Shown: positions 17,702 through 26,257, counted from the first letter of the stretch. The stretch: DNA of 64,000 nt from Mucilaginibacter ginkgonis (GCF_009754905.2 NZ_CP066775.1:558001-622000), one strand, 5' to 3'. Translations and numbers: made by a program. Notes: a model not told the origin generated them from the sequence alone.

Positions 17702-18031
17702 ATGATCAGTTTTTTAAAGGTTCTTTTTAGCTTGGTGTTTGTTTGGGTGTGTTACGTGGTCATCAGCACATCTTTAGAACACAATCTGTTTAAAGAGTGG
17801 AACAGCCTTGGCACCGCATGGATGCATGTTACCTTGTGGGATTTTTACGCTAACATTTTAATCATCTATTTATGGATATGTTATAATGAGAAGAGCTGGG
17901 TACTCAAGATCCTTTGGTTAGTATTAGTATTCTGTCTGGGTAGCATAGCTACATGCGGGTACGTGCTTATCCAACTATTTAAGCTGAAACCTAACCAGGG
18001 AATTAAAGAATTACTTTTAAGAAATGACTGA
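17702..18031 (+). CDS. DUF1475 membrane protein
   Basis: The 109-residue protein has three predicted membrane helices: LKVLFSLVFVWVCYVVIST, WDFYANILIIYLWICYN and WVLKILWLVLVFCLGSIATCGYVLIQLF. The conserved DUF1475 pattern is a small helical membrane protein ending in a short polar tail. The family has no known function and often sits beside DUF1295 and CFA-synthase-like genes. It starts one base after the peroxiredoxin stop and overlaps the next gene by eight bases, which indicates translational coupling. Confidence 0.85.
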   Translation: MISFLKVLFSLVFVWVCYVVISTSLEHNLFKEWNSLGTAWMHVTLWDFYANILIIYLWICYNEKSWVLKILWLVLVFCLGSIATCGYVLIQLFKLKPNQGIKELLLRND

Positions 18032-18818
18032 GTTTCCACTGTGGCATCTTGCGCTGTTAAGTCTAATTACCTGCTGTATTATTATGGCGCTGGTTTGGCT
18101 TTGGTCTTATAAAATCAAAAATGCCGGTGTTGTGGATATTTTTTGGTCGTACAATTTCCCGGTTATAGCGGCCATAATCTGGATACACGCGCCTGCAACT
18201 CAATCAAGGAAGATACTTTTATGCAGCATGGTGATGCTGGCCGGTCTGCGGTTAGGGACACACCTTGCACGGCGCATATTCAGGCATTTACATGAGGAGG
18301 AACCGCGATATGCGCACATCCGCAAGGAGTGGGGCAGCAGTGCCGAGGTAAAGATGTTCTTCTTCTTCCAGATGCAGGCAGCGTCAAACGTTTTGTTAGC
18401 CATCCCGTTTTTTATTGTAGCGATGAATACGTCGCCCCAACTCAATGGATTTGAATATGCCGGTGCTGCTTTGTGGCTGATAAGTGTTGCCGGCGAGGCC
18501 ATTGCCGATGCCCAGCTTGCCGCTTTCAAGAAGGATGAAAATAATAAGGGCAAAGTTTGCGATATGGGATTATGGCACTACTCGCGCCATCCCAATTATT
18601 TCTTCGAATGGCTGATGTGGGTATCCTATTTTGTTTTTGCGCTAGGTTCGCCGTATGGGTATCTGGCGATCATAAGTCCGGCGATAATTTTATACCTGCT
18701 TACCAAGGTTACCGGCATCCCCGCGACAGAGGCGCAGTCCCTTCGCTCAAAACCCGAGGCATTTAAAAAATACCAGCAAACCACCAGCGTGTTCGTCCCC
18801 TGGTTTAAGAAGGGTTAA
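18024..18818 (+). CDS. DUF1295 (steroid 5-alpha-reductase-like) membrane enzyme
   Basis: The 264-residue protein has six or seven membrane helices. The DUF1295 C-terminal motif is GLWHYSRHPNYFFEWLMWVSYF, where the His-Pro-Asn segment resembles the NADPH- or SAM-binding part of steroid reductases and isoprenylcysteine methyltransferases. The family probably acts on lipid substrates in the membrane, and the reaction is unproven. It is placed between DUF1475 and a CFA-type methyltransferase, a pairing found in other phyla as well. Its stop overlaps the convergent HigA-like gene by four bases. Confidence 0.88.
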   Translation: MTEFPLWHLALLSLITCCIIMALVWLWSYKIKNAGVVDIFWSYNFPVIAAIIWIHAPATQSRKILLCSMVMLAGLRLGTHLARRIFRHLHEEEPRYAHIRKEWGSSAEVKMFFFFQMQAASNVLLAIPFFIVAMNTSPQLNGFEYAGAALWLISVAGEAIADAQLAAFKKDENNKGKVCDMGLWHYSRHPNYFFEWLMWVSYFVFALGSPYGYLAIISPAIILYLLTKVTGIPATEAQSLRSKPEAFKKYQQTTSVFVPWFKKG

Positions 18819-19168
18819 CCCAATAACTTATCAGCGGGAATATCTAAAAATCCTACCAGATCTTTGACCATATCCAGAGTTAATCTCCTCTTCCCGCTTA
18901 ATATTGCGGAAACGTGCCCTTCTGAACCCATTAGTGGGATAAGGTCTTTGTTTTTTAAACCCTTTTCATTCAGCTTATATTTGATAACTTCAACCGGATT
19001 GGGTATCGGAATCGGATGATGCTTATCTTCATAATCCTTTATCAGAAGTCCCAGAATCTCCAACTCATCAAAATGGGGGTTACCTGGTTCAGCATCAAAT
19101 ATTTCAATAGCTCTATTTACAGCCTCATTGTAATCGCTCTCGTTTTTCAGAATTTTAAAACTTGCCAT
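18815..19168 (-). CDS. HigA-like helix-turn-helix regulator
   Basis: The 117-residue protein has an N-terminal helical segment (NESDYNEAVNRAIEIFDAEPG, then ELEILGLLIKDYEDKHHPI) and a C-terminal XRE-type HTH (about 60-115) with KGLKNKDLIPLMGSEGHVSAILSGKRRLTLDMV. This matches the HigA antitoxin group rather than phage repressors. No HigB-like toxin frame lies within several hundred bases on either side, so it appears to be an orphan. It sits inside the lipid cluster on the opposite strand and could regulate it, which is inference from position only. Confidence 0.85.
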   Translation of the reverse strand: MASFKILKNESDYNEAVNRAIEIFDAEPGNPHFDELEILGLLIKDYEDKHHPIPIPNPVEVIKYKLNEKGLKNKDLIPLMGSEGHVSAILSGKRRLTLDMVKDLVGFLDIPADKLLG

Positions 19169-19318
19169 TTTACTCTCTAATAATATAAAATTAATGATTT
19201 AACGTTTCGTTTAAGCCTTTTTCCTATTTATTTCTTCACCCTCAATCCGTCTACTCCTAAAACACGTAAACTTACCAAACAGAAGATAGCGGCCAGTGAA
19301 AGACCGCCAACTTAAACT

Positions 19319-20353
19319 ATGTGGTACGATAAATTACTAGAAAATGATAGGGTGCCCGATGTGCTCTTAAGACAAGCCATCCGCAGATTATTAAGGCAGC
19401 GCCTGCGCGACGAAAATAAAGGCGGAGTAGAGGAGCAGCAAGCACATTTGATGGATATCATCAGTCAGTTAAAGGCGTCTCCAATCGCTGTCAATACTTC
19501 CGACGCCAATGAGCAACACTACGAAGTACCCACAGAATTTTATCAGTACTGTCTTGGTAAGAACTTAAAATATTCTTCCGGCTATTGGAAACCGGGTGTA
19601 ACTGATATCAACCAGTCCGAAGATGACATGTTGGAACTTACCTGCAGGCGCGCGGAGTTGGCAGATGGTCAGCATGTTTTGGAACTGGGCTGTGGCTGGG
19701 GATCGCTGTCGTTGTACATGGCAGCCAGGTTTCCGGGCAGCACGTTTAAAGTGGTATCGAATTCGCGTACGCAAAAAGCGCATATAGATGAGCAGGCACG
19801 CTTAAGAGGGATAACAAACTTAACTGTTATCACTGCGGACATGAATACTTTTACTATCGACGAGCAATTTGATAGGGTGGTATCTGTAGAAATGTTCGAG
19901 CATATGCGCAACTACGAGTTGTTGCTGGCTAAGGTAGCTTCATTTCTGAAACCCGACGGTAAACTATGGATCCATATCTTCACGCACAAAGAGTATGCGT
20001 ACCTTTTTGAGGTGATAGATGAAACCGATTGGATGAGCAAATACTTTTTTACAGGGGGTATTATGCCAAGCGATGACCTGATGTTCTATTTTAATGATGA
20101 TCTTGTTGTAGAAAAGCACTGGCATATAAGCGGGTCGCACTATGGTAAAACATCTGAAGCATGGCTGGCAAACATGGATGCACATAAAAAAGAGATCATT
20201 CCGTTGTTCGAAAAAACTTACGGTAAAGACCAGGCAACCAAATGGTGGGTATATTGGCGGTTGTTTTACATGGCTTGCGCCGAGTTATGGTCGTTCAATG
20301 GTGGCAATGAATGGTTGGTAAGCCATTACCTTTTCCATAAAACACAAAAATGA
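19319..20353 (+). CDS. CFA-synthase-family SAM methyltransferase (coclaurine N-methyltransferase-like branch)
   Basis: The 344-residue cytoplasmic protein begins with the short helical N-terminus of this branch (VPDVLLRQAIRRLLRQRLRDE). A class I methyltransferase core follows, with SAM motif I HVLELGCGWGSLSLYMA, post-I TFKVVSNSRTQ and the acidic motif VVSVEMFEHM. The branch is distinct from true cyclopropane synthases and in plants includes coclaurine N-methyltransferases. In bacteria it is usually found beside DUF1295 and amine-oxidase-like genes, which suggests a lipid substrate. It overlaps the next gene by four bases. Confidence 0.88.
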   Translation: MWYDKLLENDRVPDVLLRQAIRRLLRQRLRDENKGGVEEQQAHLMDIISQLKASPIAVNTSDANEQHYEVPTEFYQYCLGKNLKYSSGYWKPGVTDINQSEDDMLELTCRRAELADGQHVLELGCGWGSLSLYMAARFPGSTFKVVSNSRTQKAHIDEQARLRGITNLTVITADMNTFTIDEQFDRVVSVEMFEHMRNYELLLAKVASFLKPDGKLWIHIFTHKEYAYLFEVIDETDWMSKYFFTGGIMPSDDLMFYFNDDLVVEKHWHISGSHYGKTSEAWLANMDAHKKEIIPLFEKTYGKDQATKWWVYWRLFYMACAELWSFNGGNEWLVSHYLFHKTQK

Positions 20354-21480
20354 TAAGGCTGATACTGATTGTCCTGCTGTTCCTGGTTTCCTTGCTTGCC
20401 GTATTCCGTGCGCCTGCATATTACTTATGGATTGCGGCAATATTAGTGACCGGCTATCCCTTGATCTTTAGCGGAGCGGCACTGTTGCTGACGGTTTCCG
20501 GTTTTTGGATAAAGGCTTATCAAACTTTTGGAACCGTTTTAGGCATCATCACTTTTATACTCTGCCTATCGCCCATAGCGCGTGCTTACTTTGTTGGCGC
20601 GGACCTGAAAAAGGAGATGAGCAGCATTTTTAACGCGCCCCACAAAACCATTTATCCGCCTCAGCAACCTTTTAGTTTTTTAAAATTATTCTCCGCCGCG
20701 AACGGTACTCAGTCTAACGACATTACTTATGTAAAGTACGCCGATACATCTTTAAAACTGGATTATTATCGCGCCGGTATCCCCGGCAAGCGGCCCTGCG
20801 TAGTGATGATCCATGGCGGATCATGGGGAGGGGGTAACAGCAAAGAATTACCGGAACTGAACCCCGTATTGGTCAAAAGCGGCTACAACGTAGCAGCGAT
20901 CAACTATCGGTTGGCGCCAAAATACCAAAGCCCGGCACCTGTCGAGGACGTGAAAAACTGCCTCAAATATTTGCGGGAACATGCAGATAATTTAAATATT
21001 GATACAACAAAGTTCATCCTCATCGGCCGTTCTGCCGGTGCGCAGATAGCCTTAGCCGCGGCATATACGATAAATGACCCGTCTATAATTGGTGTTGTCG
21101 ATTTTTATGGCCCTGCCGATATGGTTTGGGGATATTCTATTCCTTCAAATCCGTTAATCATGGATTCGCGCAAAGTAATGGGCAATTACCTGGGGGGCTC
21201 ATACAAAGAAGTGCCTCAGCACTATTTTAATAGTTCGCCGGTAGAGTTTGTTAAAAAGACATCTCCGGCTACGCTCATCATTCACGGCGGCACAGATGTT
21301 TTAGTGTCACCGATCCATAGCGACAAGCTGTTAGCTAAACTGAAAAAGGCCCGGGTCCCGGCTTTTTACTTATATCTGCCATGGGGCACTCACGGGTTTG
21401 ATTATAGCCTCAACGGACCCGGCGGGCAGTTGTCTACTTATGCGGTGCAAACTTTCATAAATACAATAACACAGCCCTAA
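20350..21480 (+). CDS. Alpha/beta-hydrolase, membrane-anchored esterase/lipase
   Basis: The 376-residue protein begins with three hydrophobic segments (about 1-85) that place it in the membrane. An HSL/BD-FAE-like esterase domain follows. The oxyanion motif is VVMIHGGSWGGGN, the nucleophile elbow is IGRSAGAQIA, the acid is in HGGTDVLVSP, and the catalytic His is in PWGTHGF. It probably hydrolyses an ester, and its position between lipid methyltransferase and oxidase genes suggests an acyl-lipid substrate. The ATG overlaps the upstream gene, so the pair is translationally coupled. Confidence 0.88.
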   Translation: MIRLILIVLLFLVSLLAVFRAPAYYLWIAAILVTGYPLIFSGAALLLTVSGFWIKAYQTFGTVLGIITFILCLSPIARAYFVGADLKKEMSSIFNAPHKTIYPPQQPFSFLKLFSAANGTQSNDITYVKYADTSLKLDYYRAGIPGKRPCVVMIHGGSWGGGNSKELPELNPVLVKSGYNVAAINYRLAPKYQSPAPVEDVKNCLKYLREHADNLNIDTTKFILIGRSAGAQIALAAAYTINDPSIIGVVDFYGPADMVWGYSIPSNPLIMDSRKVMGNYLGGSYKEVPQHYFNSSPVEFVKKTSPATLIIHGGTDVLVSPIHSDKLLAKLKKARVPAFYLYLPWGTHGFDYSLNGPGGQLSTYAVQTFINTITQP

Positions 21481-21488
21481 AGGGCTGT
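21471..21488 (+). repeat. Hairpin over the esterase stop codon
   Basis: ACAGCCC-TAAA-GGGCTGT is a perfect 7-bp stem containing the stop codon. It is followed by an AT-rich tract with repeated TGTGCAAATG and no T run, so it is probably a small repeat rather than a terminator. Confidence 0.55.
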
Positions 21489-21548
21489 AATGTGCAAATG
21501 CGACAATATGCAGATGTGCAAATGATAAAATTAAAAAATGGATAATGA

Positions 21549-21607
21549 TACTAAGTTCCCCCTTCAGGCGGGTGGGGGGTATCCCGTCCTCCAGGGGGCG
21601 GAGGGGG
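21549..21607. repeat. CCCCCTTCAGG-type GC-rich repeat
   Basis: The block begins TTCCCCCTTCAGGCGGG and ends with CAGGGGGCGGAGGGGGC. It shares its core with copies at 45510-45610 and 59276-59392. If the annotated ATG at 21538 is used it would encode residues 5-24 of the oxidase, but it more likely lies upstream of a GTG start. Confidence 0.7.
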
Positions 21608-21615
21608 CAAACCTT

Positions 21616-22905
21616 GTGGGCAAAACCGCCATCATTGGTACGGGTATAGCCGGTATGGGCTGCGGCCATTTTTTGCATAGGGAAACCGACCTAACCATCT
21701 ATGAACAGAACGATTACGTGGGCGGGCATACCAACACTGTAACGGTTGATGAGGACGGAAAGCCCGTTTATGTTGACACCGGCTTTATGGTTTTCAATTA
21801 TAAAACCTACCCAAACCTTACCAAACTATTTGCCGGGATAAACGCGCCCGTTAAAAAGACAGATATGTCTTTTAGTGTACAGCATGTACCCAGCGGATTG
21901 GAATATAGCGGGTCGAGCGTTAATCATCTCTTTGCCCAGAGAAAAAATATTTTCAGCCCGAAGTACATTAAAATGCTGATGCAGATAGGGCGGTTTAATA
22001 AGAAAAGTATCAAGATACTTGATGATCCTAAATATGCCAACTACTCTATAGGCCAATATATCCGCGAGTTCAACTTTGGCGACGAGATGCTTTGGAAATA
22101 TTTAGTTCCGATGAGCTCAGCTGTTTGGAGCACGCCGATGGAACAGATGCTCGATTTCCCCGCGGTAACACTGATACGCTTTTTCTTAAACCATGGCTTT
22201 TTAGGACTTGACACACAGCACCAATGGTACACTCTTGAAAATGGAAGCCAGGCCTATCGCGAGATATTGATCAATCCATTTAAAGACAAAATTCATGTAA
22301 ACCGTAAAGCGGTAAAGGTGTCGCGGACCGTCGAAGGGAAGTCGGTCGTTCACGCTGCCGATGGTAGTCAACAAGAGTTTGACAGGGTGATCATTGCCAC
22401 ACACGGCGACCAGGCTTTACAGTTATTAGCCGAACCAACAGCGCTGGAACAACAACTGTTATCAAACTTTAAGTATCAATATAACAAAGCAGTTTTGCAT
22501 ACCGATGAATCCATGATGCCGAAAACGAAACTGGCCTGGGCCAGCTGGAATTACCGTATCGAGGAGCAAAACGGCAAGCTTGAGCCCAGCACCATTTACT
22601 GGATGAACCGGTTACAGGGTGTGTCTGACAAGAAGAACTATTTTGTATCGATAAACCCGCATAGCGGGCTCGACGAAAAGAAGATTATAAAAGAACTGGA
22701 TTATGAGCACCCATTGTTTGATGTACCGGCCATTAACGCGCAGGCAAAATTGCATCAGTTAAATGCGCAGGGGCCAATTTATTTTTGTGGTAGTTATTTT
22801 AAATATGGTTTCCATGAAGATGCCTTTGCCAGTGCGGTGCAATTGTGTTCGCAACTAATGGGCAAGCTAATGTATGACGATACCGTTGTGCAGCCGGCGG
22901 TGTAG
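21616..22905 (+). CDS. FAD-dependent amine-oxidase-like oxidoreductase
   Basis: The protein has the Rossmann FAD motif KTAIIGTGIAGMGCGHFL directly at its start, then the second cofactor motif YVGGHTNTVTVDEDG, and the amine-oxidase/desaturase fold to a C-terminal IYFCGSYFKYGFHEDAFASA. An upstream ATG at 21538 would add 26 residues encoded by a GC-rich repeat. I chose the GTG at 21616 (GGAGGG about ten bases ahead) because family members start just before the FAD motif. COG2907-type members occur with DUF1365 and CFA-type methyltransferases and are linked to fatty-acid oxidation or desaturation. The substrate is not proven. Confidence 0.85.
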   Translation: MGKTAIIGTGIAGMGCGHFLHRETDLTIYEQNDYVGGHTNTVTVDEDGKPVYVDTGFMVFNYKTYPNLTKLFAGINAPVKKTDMSFSVQHVPSGLEYSGSSVNHLFAQRKNIFSPKYIKMLMQIGRFNKKSIKILDDPKYANYSIGQYIREFNFGDEMLWKYLVPMSSAVWSTPMEQMLDFPAVTLIRFFLNHGFLGLDTQHQWYTLENGSQAYREILINPFKDKIHVNRKAVKVSRTVEGKSVVHAADGSQQEFDRVIIATHGDQALQLLAEPTALEQQLLSNFKYQYNKAVLHTDESMMPKTKLAWASWNYRIEEQNGKLEPSTIYWMNRLQGVSDKKNYFVSINPHSGLDEKKIIKELDYEHPLFDVPAINAQAKLHQLNAQGPIYFCGSYFKYGFHEDAFASAVQLCSQLMGKLMYDDTVVQPAV

Positions 22906-22976
22906 GAGAATTTTAAAATGTTTAAATCTTCTTCCAATTAAGATTAAATAATTATTTGGTTAATAAATTTAAATTA

Positions 22977-23082
22977 GGGCGTTACCCCGATAAATCGGGG
23001 TCGGGCTATACGCTGCAAGTCCTCTCCCGTCCCGATAACTATCGAGACGGGATGCGGGCTTTTCGCTGCTATCCCTAACGCG
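22977..23082 (+). repeat. GGGCGTTACCC-type dispersed repeat, copy 1
   Basis: A block of about 106 bases begins GGGCGTTACCCC, passes through CTGCAAGTCCTCTCCC and a CCCGATAACTATCGAGACGGG hairpin-like section, and ends ATCCCTAACGC. Copies 2 (41999-42103) and 3 (44036-44111) share the ends and orientation. It fills the gap between the oxidase and DUF1365 genes and may form RNA hairpins there. Confidence 0.85.
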
Positions 23083-23122
23083 TTCTTTTATATTAGATAA
23101 AAAACCTTACCAAGATATTCAC

Positions 23123-23941
23123 ATGCAACCAACCGCCAACATAAACTCCTGCCTGTACAAGGCTAAGGTTATGCACCATAGGTTGGCGCCAAAAAAGCAT
23201 AGCTTTCATTACAATGTGTTTATGTTCTATCTTGATCTTGACGAGATAGACAGCCTTTCTAAGCGGCTGAAATTAATGAGCCGAAATCGCTTCAATCTTT
23301 TTAACTTCAGGGATAAAGATCATTTGCAGCTGCCTGCCGGCAATCCGGATACGTCAAAGCAGGTACGCGAACAGATCAAAAATTATCTGGCAACCCAAGG
23401 TGTACATATCGGCAATGGCCGCATAATGCTACTTACTAACCTGGCCACACTTGGCTACCAGTTTAACCCTGTAAGTTTTTATTTCTGTTACAATGAGGCG
23501 GGTGAACCTGTGTGCAGTGTGGTTGAGGTGTGCAACACCTTTCGTGAAATGAAACCTTATTTTTTAGGAAGTGATACGCGGACGGGTAACACCTTTCATC
23601 TTAACACAACAAAGTATTTCTATGTGTCGCCATTCATTGATATGGACACTAACTTTGATTTTAGCCTCGATGTTCCGGATGAAAAACTGAATATCCGCAT
23701 CGATGATTTTGACAAGGAGGGTAACCGGTTTTTCATCAGTACACTTAACGGTAACCGTACGGCACTTACCGATGCCCGCCTGTTATTATACTTCCTAAGC
23801 TTCCCGCTCATTACACTAAAGGTGATGGCGATGATCCATTGGCAAGCCCTTAAACTATGGATTAAAAAAATTCCGTTTCACAAAAAAGAGGCACAAAAAG
23901 AACTTCAAAAAGGAGTCTACAGAGCTTATAAGCCAAAATAA
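23123..23941 (+). CDS. DUF1365 domain-containing protein
   Basis: The 272-residue protein has the family start CLYKAKVMHHRLAPKKHSFHYNVFMFYLDLDE. The central block is MLLTNLATLGYQFNPVSFYFCYNEAG, followed by VVEVCNTFREMKPYFL and KYFYVSPFIDMDTNFDF. DUF1365 (COG3496) nearly always neighbours an FAD amine-oxidase-like gene and a CFA-type methyltransferase, as here. That triad is part of the singlet-oxygen (RpoE-ChrR) response of several Proteobacteria. Its biochemical role is undefined. A C-terminal hydrophobic segment (LLYFLSFPLITLKVMAMI) suggests membrane contact. Confidence 0.92.
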   Translation: MQPTANINSCLYKAKVMHHRLAPKKHSFHYNVFMFYLDLDEIDSLSKRLKLMSRNRFNLFNFRDKDHLQLPAGNPDTSKQVREQIKNYLATQGVHIGNGRIMLLTNLATLGYQFNPVSFYFCYNEAGEPVCSVVEVCNTFREMKPYFLGSDTRTGNTFHLNTTKYFYVSPFIDMDTNFDFSLDVPDEKLNIRIDDFDKEGNRFFISTLNGNRTALTDARLLLYFLSFPLITLKVMAMIHWQALKLWIKKIPFHKKEAQKELQKGVYRAYKPK

Positions 23942-24017
23942 GTAGTGTAGCTAAAACTTTGTAACTGCAATTATCCGTACATTAAAAAAACGGAAACGTT
24001 GCAGTACTTATTTAGTT

Positions 24018-25256
24018 ATGTCCCATACACTTACTCTCGACAAAAAACGCAGTTTCTATCAAAACGCGGTAATTGAAGTTTTATCAGCCATGACCAAAGG
24101 CCGCATGTATTTTACCCTGCCGAATGGCGAAACTATAGCATTTGGCAACGGCGAAGGCATCATTACCGCCCGGATAGATGTTATCAGTGACGAGTTTTTT
24201 AAAAGCATCATTTTTTACGGAGATATAGGGTTTGGTGAAGCTTACGTTGATGGATTGTGGGATACGGACAACATTACCAACGTCATCAAGTGGGTATTGC
24301 TCAACATGGATGCAATGCCGCTTGTGTCCGGCAGCAAGGCCAGGTCCATAGCACTAAATATGCTCAAATGGTTTAATAAACTATACCACGCAAAGCGTGA
24401 AAATACCGTAGACGGGTCCCGCAAAAATATCGCTGAGCATTACGATCTCAACAATGATTTTTTCGCCACGTTTCTCGATCCTACAATGACTTACTCAGCC
24501 GGATACTTTTGTACAGATGAAATGTCGCTCGAAGAATCGCAATATGCAAAATACGAAAGGCTGGCCAGGCAGCTGCATTTAAAGCCTACCGACCACGTTT
24601 TAGAGATCGGCAGCGGATGGGGCGGCAATGCTATTTACATGGCCAAAAATTATGGCTGCAAAGTAACCTCACTTACCATATCAGAAGAGCAGCTTAAAAT
24701 GGCCCGCGAACGGGTAAAAGAAGAAGGTCTCGAAAGCCGCGTCGAAATATTAATGAAAGATTATCGCCACATGGAAGGCGTTTATGATAAGATAGTCTCT
24801 GTAGAGATGTTAGAGGCGGTTGGGCATAAGTACCTCGGAGAATATTTTCGCCGGTGCCATGAGATGCTGAAGCCAACAGGCATTTTGGCCTTGCAGGTGA
24901 TCACCAGTCCGGATTCCCGATACGATGCTATCCGTAAGGGGGTCGATTGGATACAGAAACATATATTCCCGGGGTCGCTGCTGCCATCCGTTGCAGCAAT
25001 TAACGCCGCCGTAAACCGCAGCGGCGACATGACCATGGTTGATCTTAAAGATATGGGCCTCGATTATGCGCACACCTTAAAGCTGTGGTACAATAAATTT
25101 AACGCAAGCCTCAAAGAAGTAAAGGCCCTGGGTTTTGATGATCGTTTTATTCGCAAATGGAACTACTATTTATGCTATTGCGAGGCGGCCTTTGCCATGC
25201 GCAACATCAACGTGATGCAGCTTACTTACAGCAGGCCGAATAACACAGAAAGATAA
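24018..25256 (+). CDS. Cyclopropane-fatty-acyl-phospholipid synthase family protein
   Basis: The 412-residue protein has the N-terminal lipid-binding region (about 1-120, with FKSIIFYGDIGFGEAYVDGLWDTDN). The start of the catalytic domain is NIAEHYDLNNDFFATFLDPTMTYSAGYF, SAM motif I is VLEIGSGWGGNAIYMA, and a C-terminal CYCEAAFAMRNI carries residues of the active site. True CFA synthases add a methylene from SAM to cis-unsaturated phospholipid acyl chains. Close relatives in amine-oxidase/DUF1365 clusters methylate without ring closure, so both outcomes are possible. It is the last gene of the cluster and is followed by a strong terminator. Confidence 0.92.
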   Translation: MSHTLTLDKKRSFYQNAVIEVLSAMTKGRMYFTLPNGETIAFGNGEGIITARIDVISDEFFKSIIFYGDIGFGEAYVDGLWDTDNITNVIKWVLLNMDAMPLVSGSKARSIALNMLKWFNKLYHAKRENTVDGSRKNIAEHYDLNNDFFATFLDPTMTYSAGYFCTDEMSLEESQYAKYERLARQLHLKPTDHVLEIGSGWGGNAIYMAKNYGCKVTSLTISEEQLKMARERVKEEGLESRVEILMKDYRHMEGVYDKIVSVEMLEAVGHKYLGEYFRRCHEMLKPTGILALQVITSPDSRYDAIRKGVDWIQKHIFPGSLLPSVAAINAAVNRSGDMTMVDLKDMGLDYAHTLKLWYNKFNASLKEVKALGFDDRFIRKWNYYLCYCEAAFAMRNINVMQLTYSRPNNTER

Positions 25257-25296
25257 ATTAGAAGCCCTCCCTGCAGGTGAGGGCTGGTTATGGTAT

Positions 25297-25333
25297 AAAA
25301 AAAACCTCCTTCAAATTTGAAGGAGGTTTTTTT
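25297..25333. terminator. Bidirectional terminator closing the lipid cluster
   Basis: A-rich arm plus CCTCCTTCAAA pairs perfectly with TTTGAAGGAGG plus a T run; the stem is at least 17 bp and symmetrical. It also serves the convergent YXWGXW gene. A smaller hairpin (AGCCCTCCCTGCAGGTGAGGGCT) lies just before it at 25263-25285. Confidence 0.93.
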
Positions 25334-25337
25334 GTAT

Positions 25338-25634
25338 TTACATCCAGTGACCCGGGATCCAAACAGAGCCGCGACGGGTGGCGCGCCAGTGGCCGGGAAT
25401 AAATCTTGCACCTGCCCTTGGTGGTGCTGCCCAATAACCACCGCTATAAACGTAGCGGCCGCGTACAGGGCGCCACTCTTCATTAACCCAAACATGGCGT
25501 GGAGATGGTGCAACCGGGCGGGTCACCACTACACGCGGTGCAACAGGCCTAACTCTTACAATAACCTGCGCTTGCGAAGCTGCTGCCGATAATGACAATA
25601 AACCTGCGATTAACAGAACTTTTGGAATTTTCAT
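25338..25634 (-). CDS. YXWGXW-repeat exported protein
   Basis: Counting from the ATG at 25632-25634, the product has 98 residues and a signal peptide (MKIPKVLLIAGLLSLSAAASQAQ). Val/Arg/Pro-rich spacers and aromatic repeats follow (HVWVNEEWRPVRGRYVYSGGYW, then FIPGHWRATRRGSVWIPGHWM). An upstream in-frame ATG at 25694 would add 20 residues before the signal peptide and is unlikely. Such repeats occur in BcpO-related and other outer-envelope proteins of unknown role. A paralogue with a lipobox is at 51050-51346. Confidence 0.82.
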   Translation of the reverse strand: MKIPKVLLIAGLLSLSAAASQAQVIVRVRPVAPRVVVTRPVAPSPRHVWVNEEWRPVRGRYVYSGGYWAAPPRAGARFIPGHWRATRRGSVWIPGHWM

Positions 25635-25715
25635 GGTATTTGATTGTTGATTAATAAATACACCCGCCGTGGTAAATGGTTTTAAATTAGCCACATAGGC
25701 GGGTGGTTTGTTTAA

Positions 25716-26105
25716 TTACCCTTGTTTGACATCAGTTTGCGCTGCGGGTTTATTACCGTGTTTGTTTTTATGCGTTGCTTTCCAATCCTTGAAGGCCTTT
25801 AATTGGTCGGCGTTTAGTACCGCAGTCAATTTTTGATCAGTTGTATATTTGATGTCACGCCTTACCATGCGGTTCATTTTCTTGTCGCCGCCCGCACCGT
25901 TAAGTTTAAGACTATCCACACGGGTGGCACGCTCAAACATAATAGTATGTACTTTCCCGGCCTGATCGGCAGTGAGGTTCAGCCTTTTTTGCAATGCTTT
26001 GGTGAGATGATCAGCCCGTTGCTCAGGGGTTTTGGCCTTGTCCTGCGCGAATGTGGCAGCGCCAAATCCGGCGATGAGGGTTATAATTAAAAATGCTTTT
26101 TTCAT
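25716..26105 (-). CDS. Periplasmic Spy/CpxP-like helical protein
   Basis: The 129-residue product has a signal peptide (MKKAFLIITLIAGFGAATFAQ). Two copies of the LTxxQ pattern follow (LNLTADQAGKVHTIM and LTAVLNADQLKAFKDW), separated by a charged helix, and the C-terminus is basic and polar. Spy and CpxP are small chaperones or envelope-stress sensors built on LTxxQ helices, and the Bacteroidota members are only distantly related. A sister gene is at 54139-54519. The two small exported genes here are in tandem, 81 bases apart. Confidence 0.75.
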   Translation of the reverse strand: MKKAFLIITLIAGFGAATFAQDKAKTPEQRADHLTKALQKRLNLTADQAGKVHTIMFERATRVDSLKLNGAGGDKKMNRMVRRDIKYTTDQKLTAVLNADQLKAFKDWKATHKNKHGNKPAAQTDVKQG

Positions 26106-26257
26106 AATTTCTATTTTGTTGTAGGAGGGCTTTTTAATTTGAAGGTTTAATGCGATCGGAAGATTAAGAGACTACAACTCATACCCAGAGATAAAATAGC
26201 GTTATCTTTATTAAACCTCTTAAGCCGTTCACAGTCAGATTATTTGTACATACGTTC

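Noticed and set aside
18815..19318. A higBA toxin-antitoxin pair
   Set aside because: Only the HigA-like gene is visible; no toxin frame on either strand next to it.
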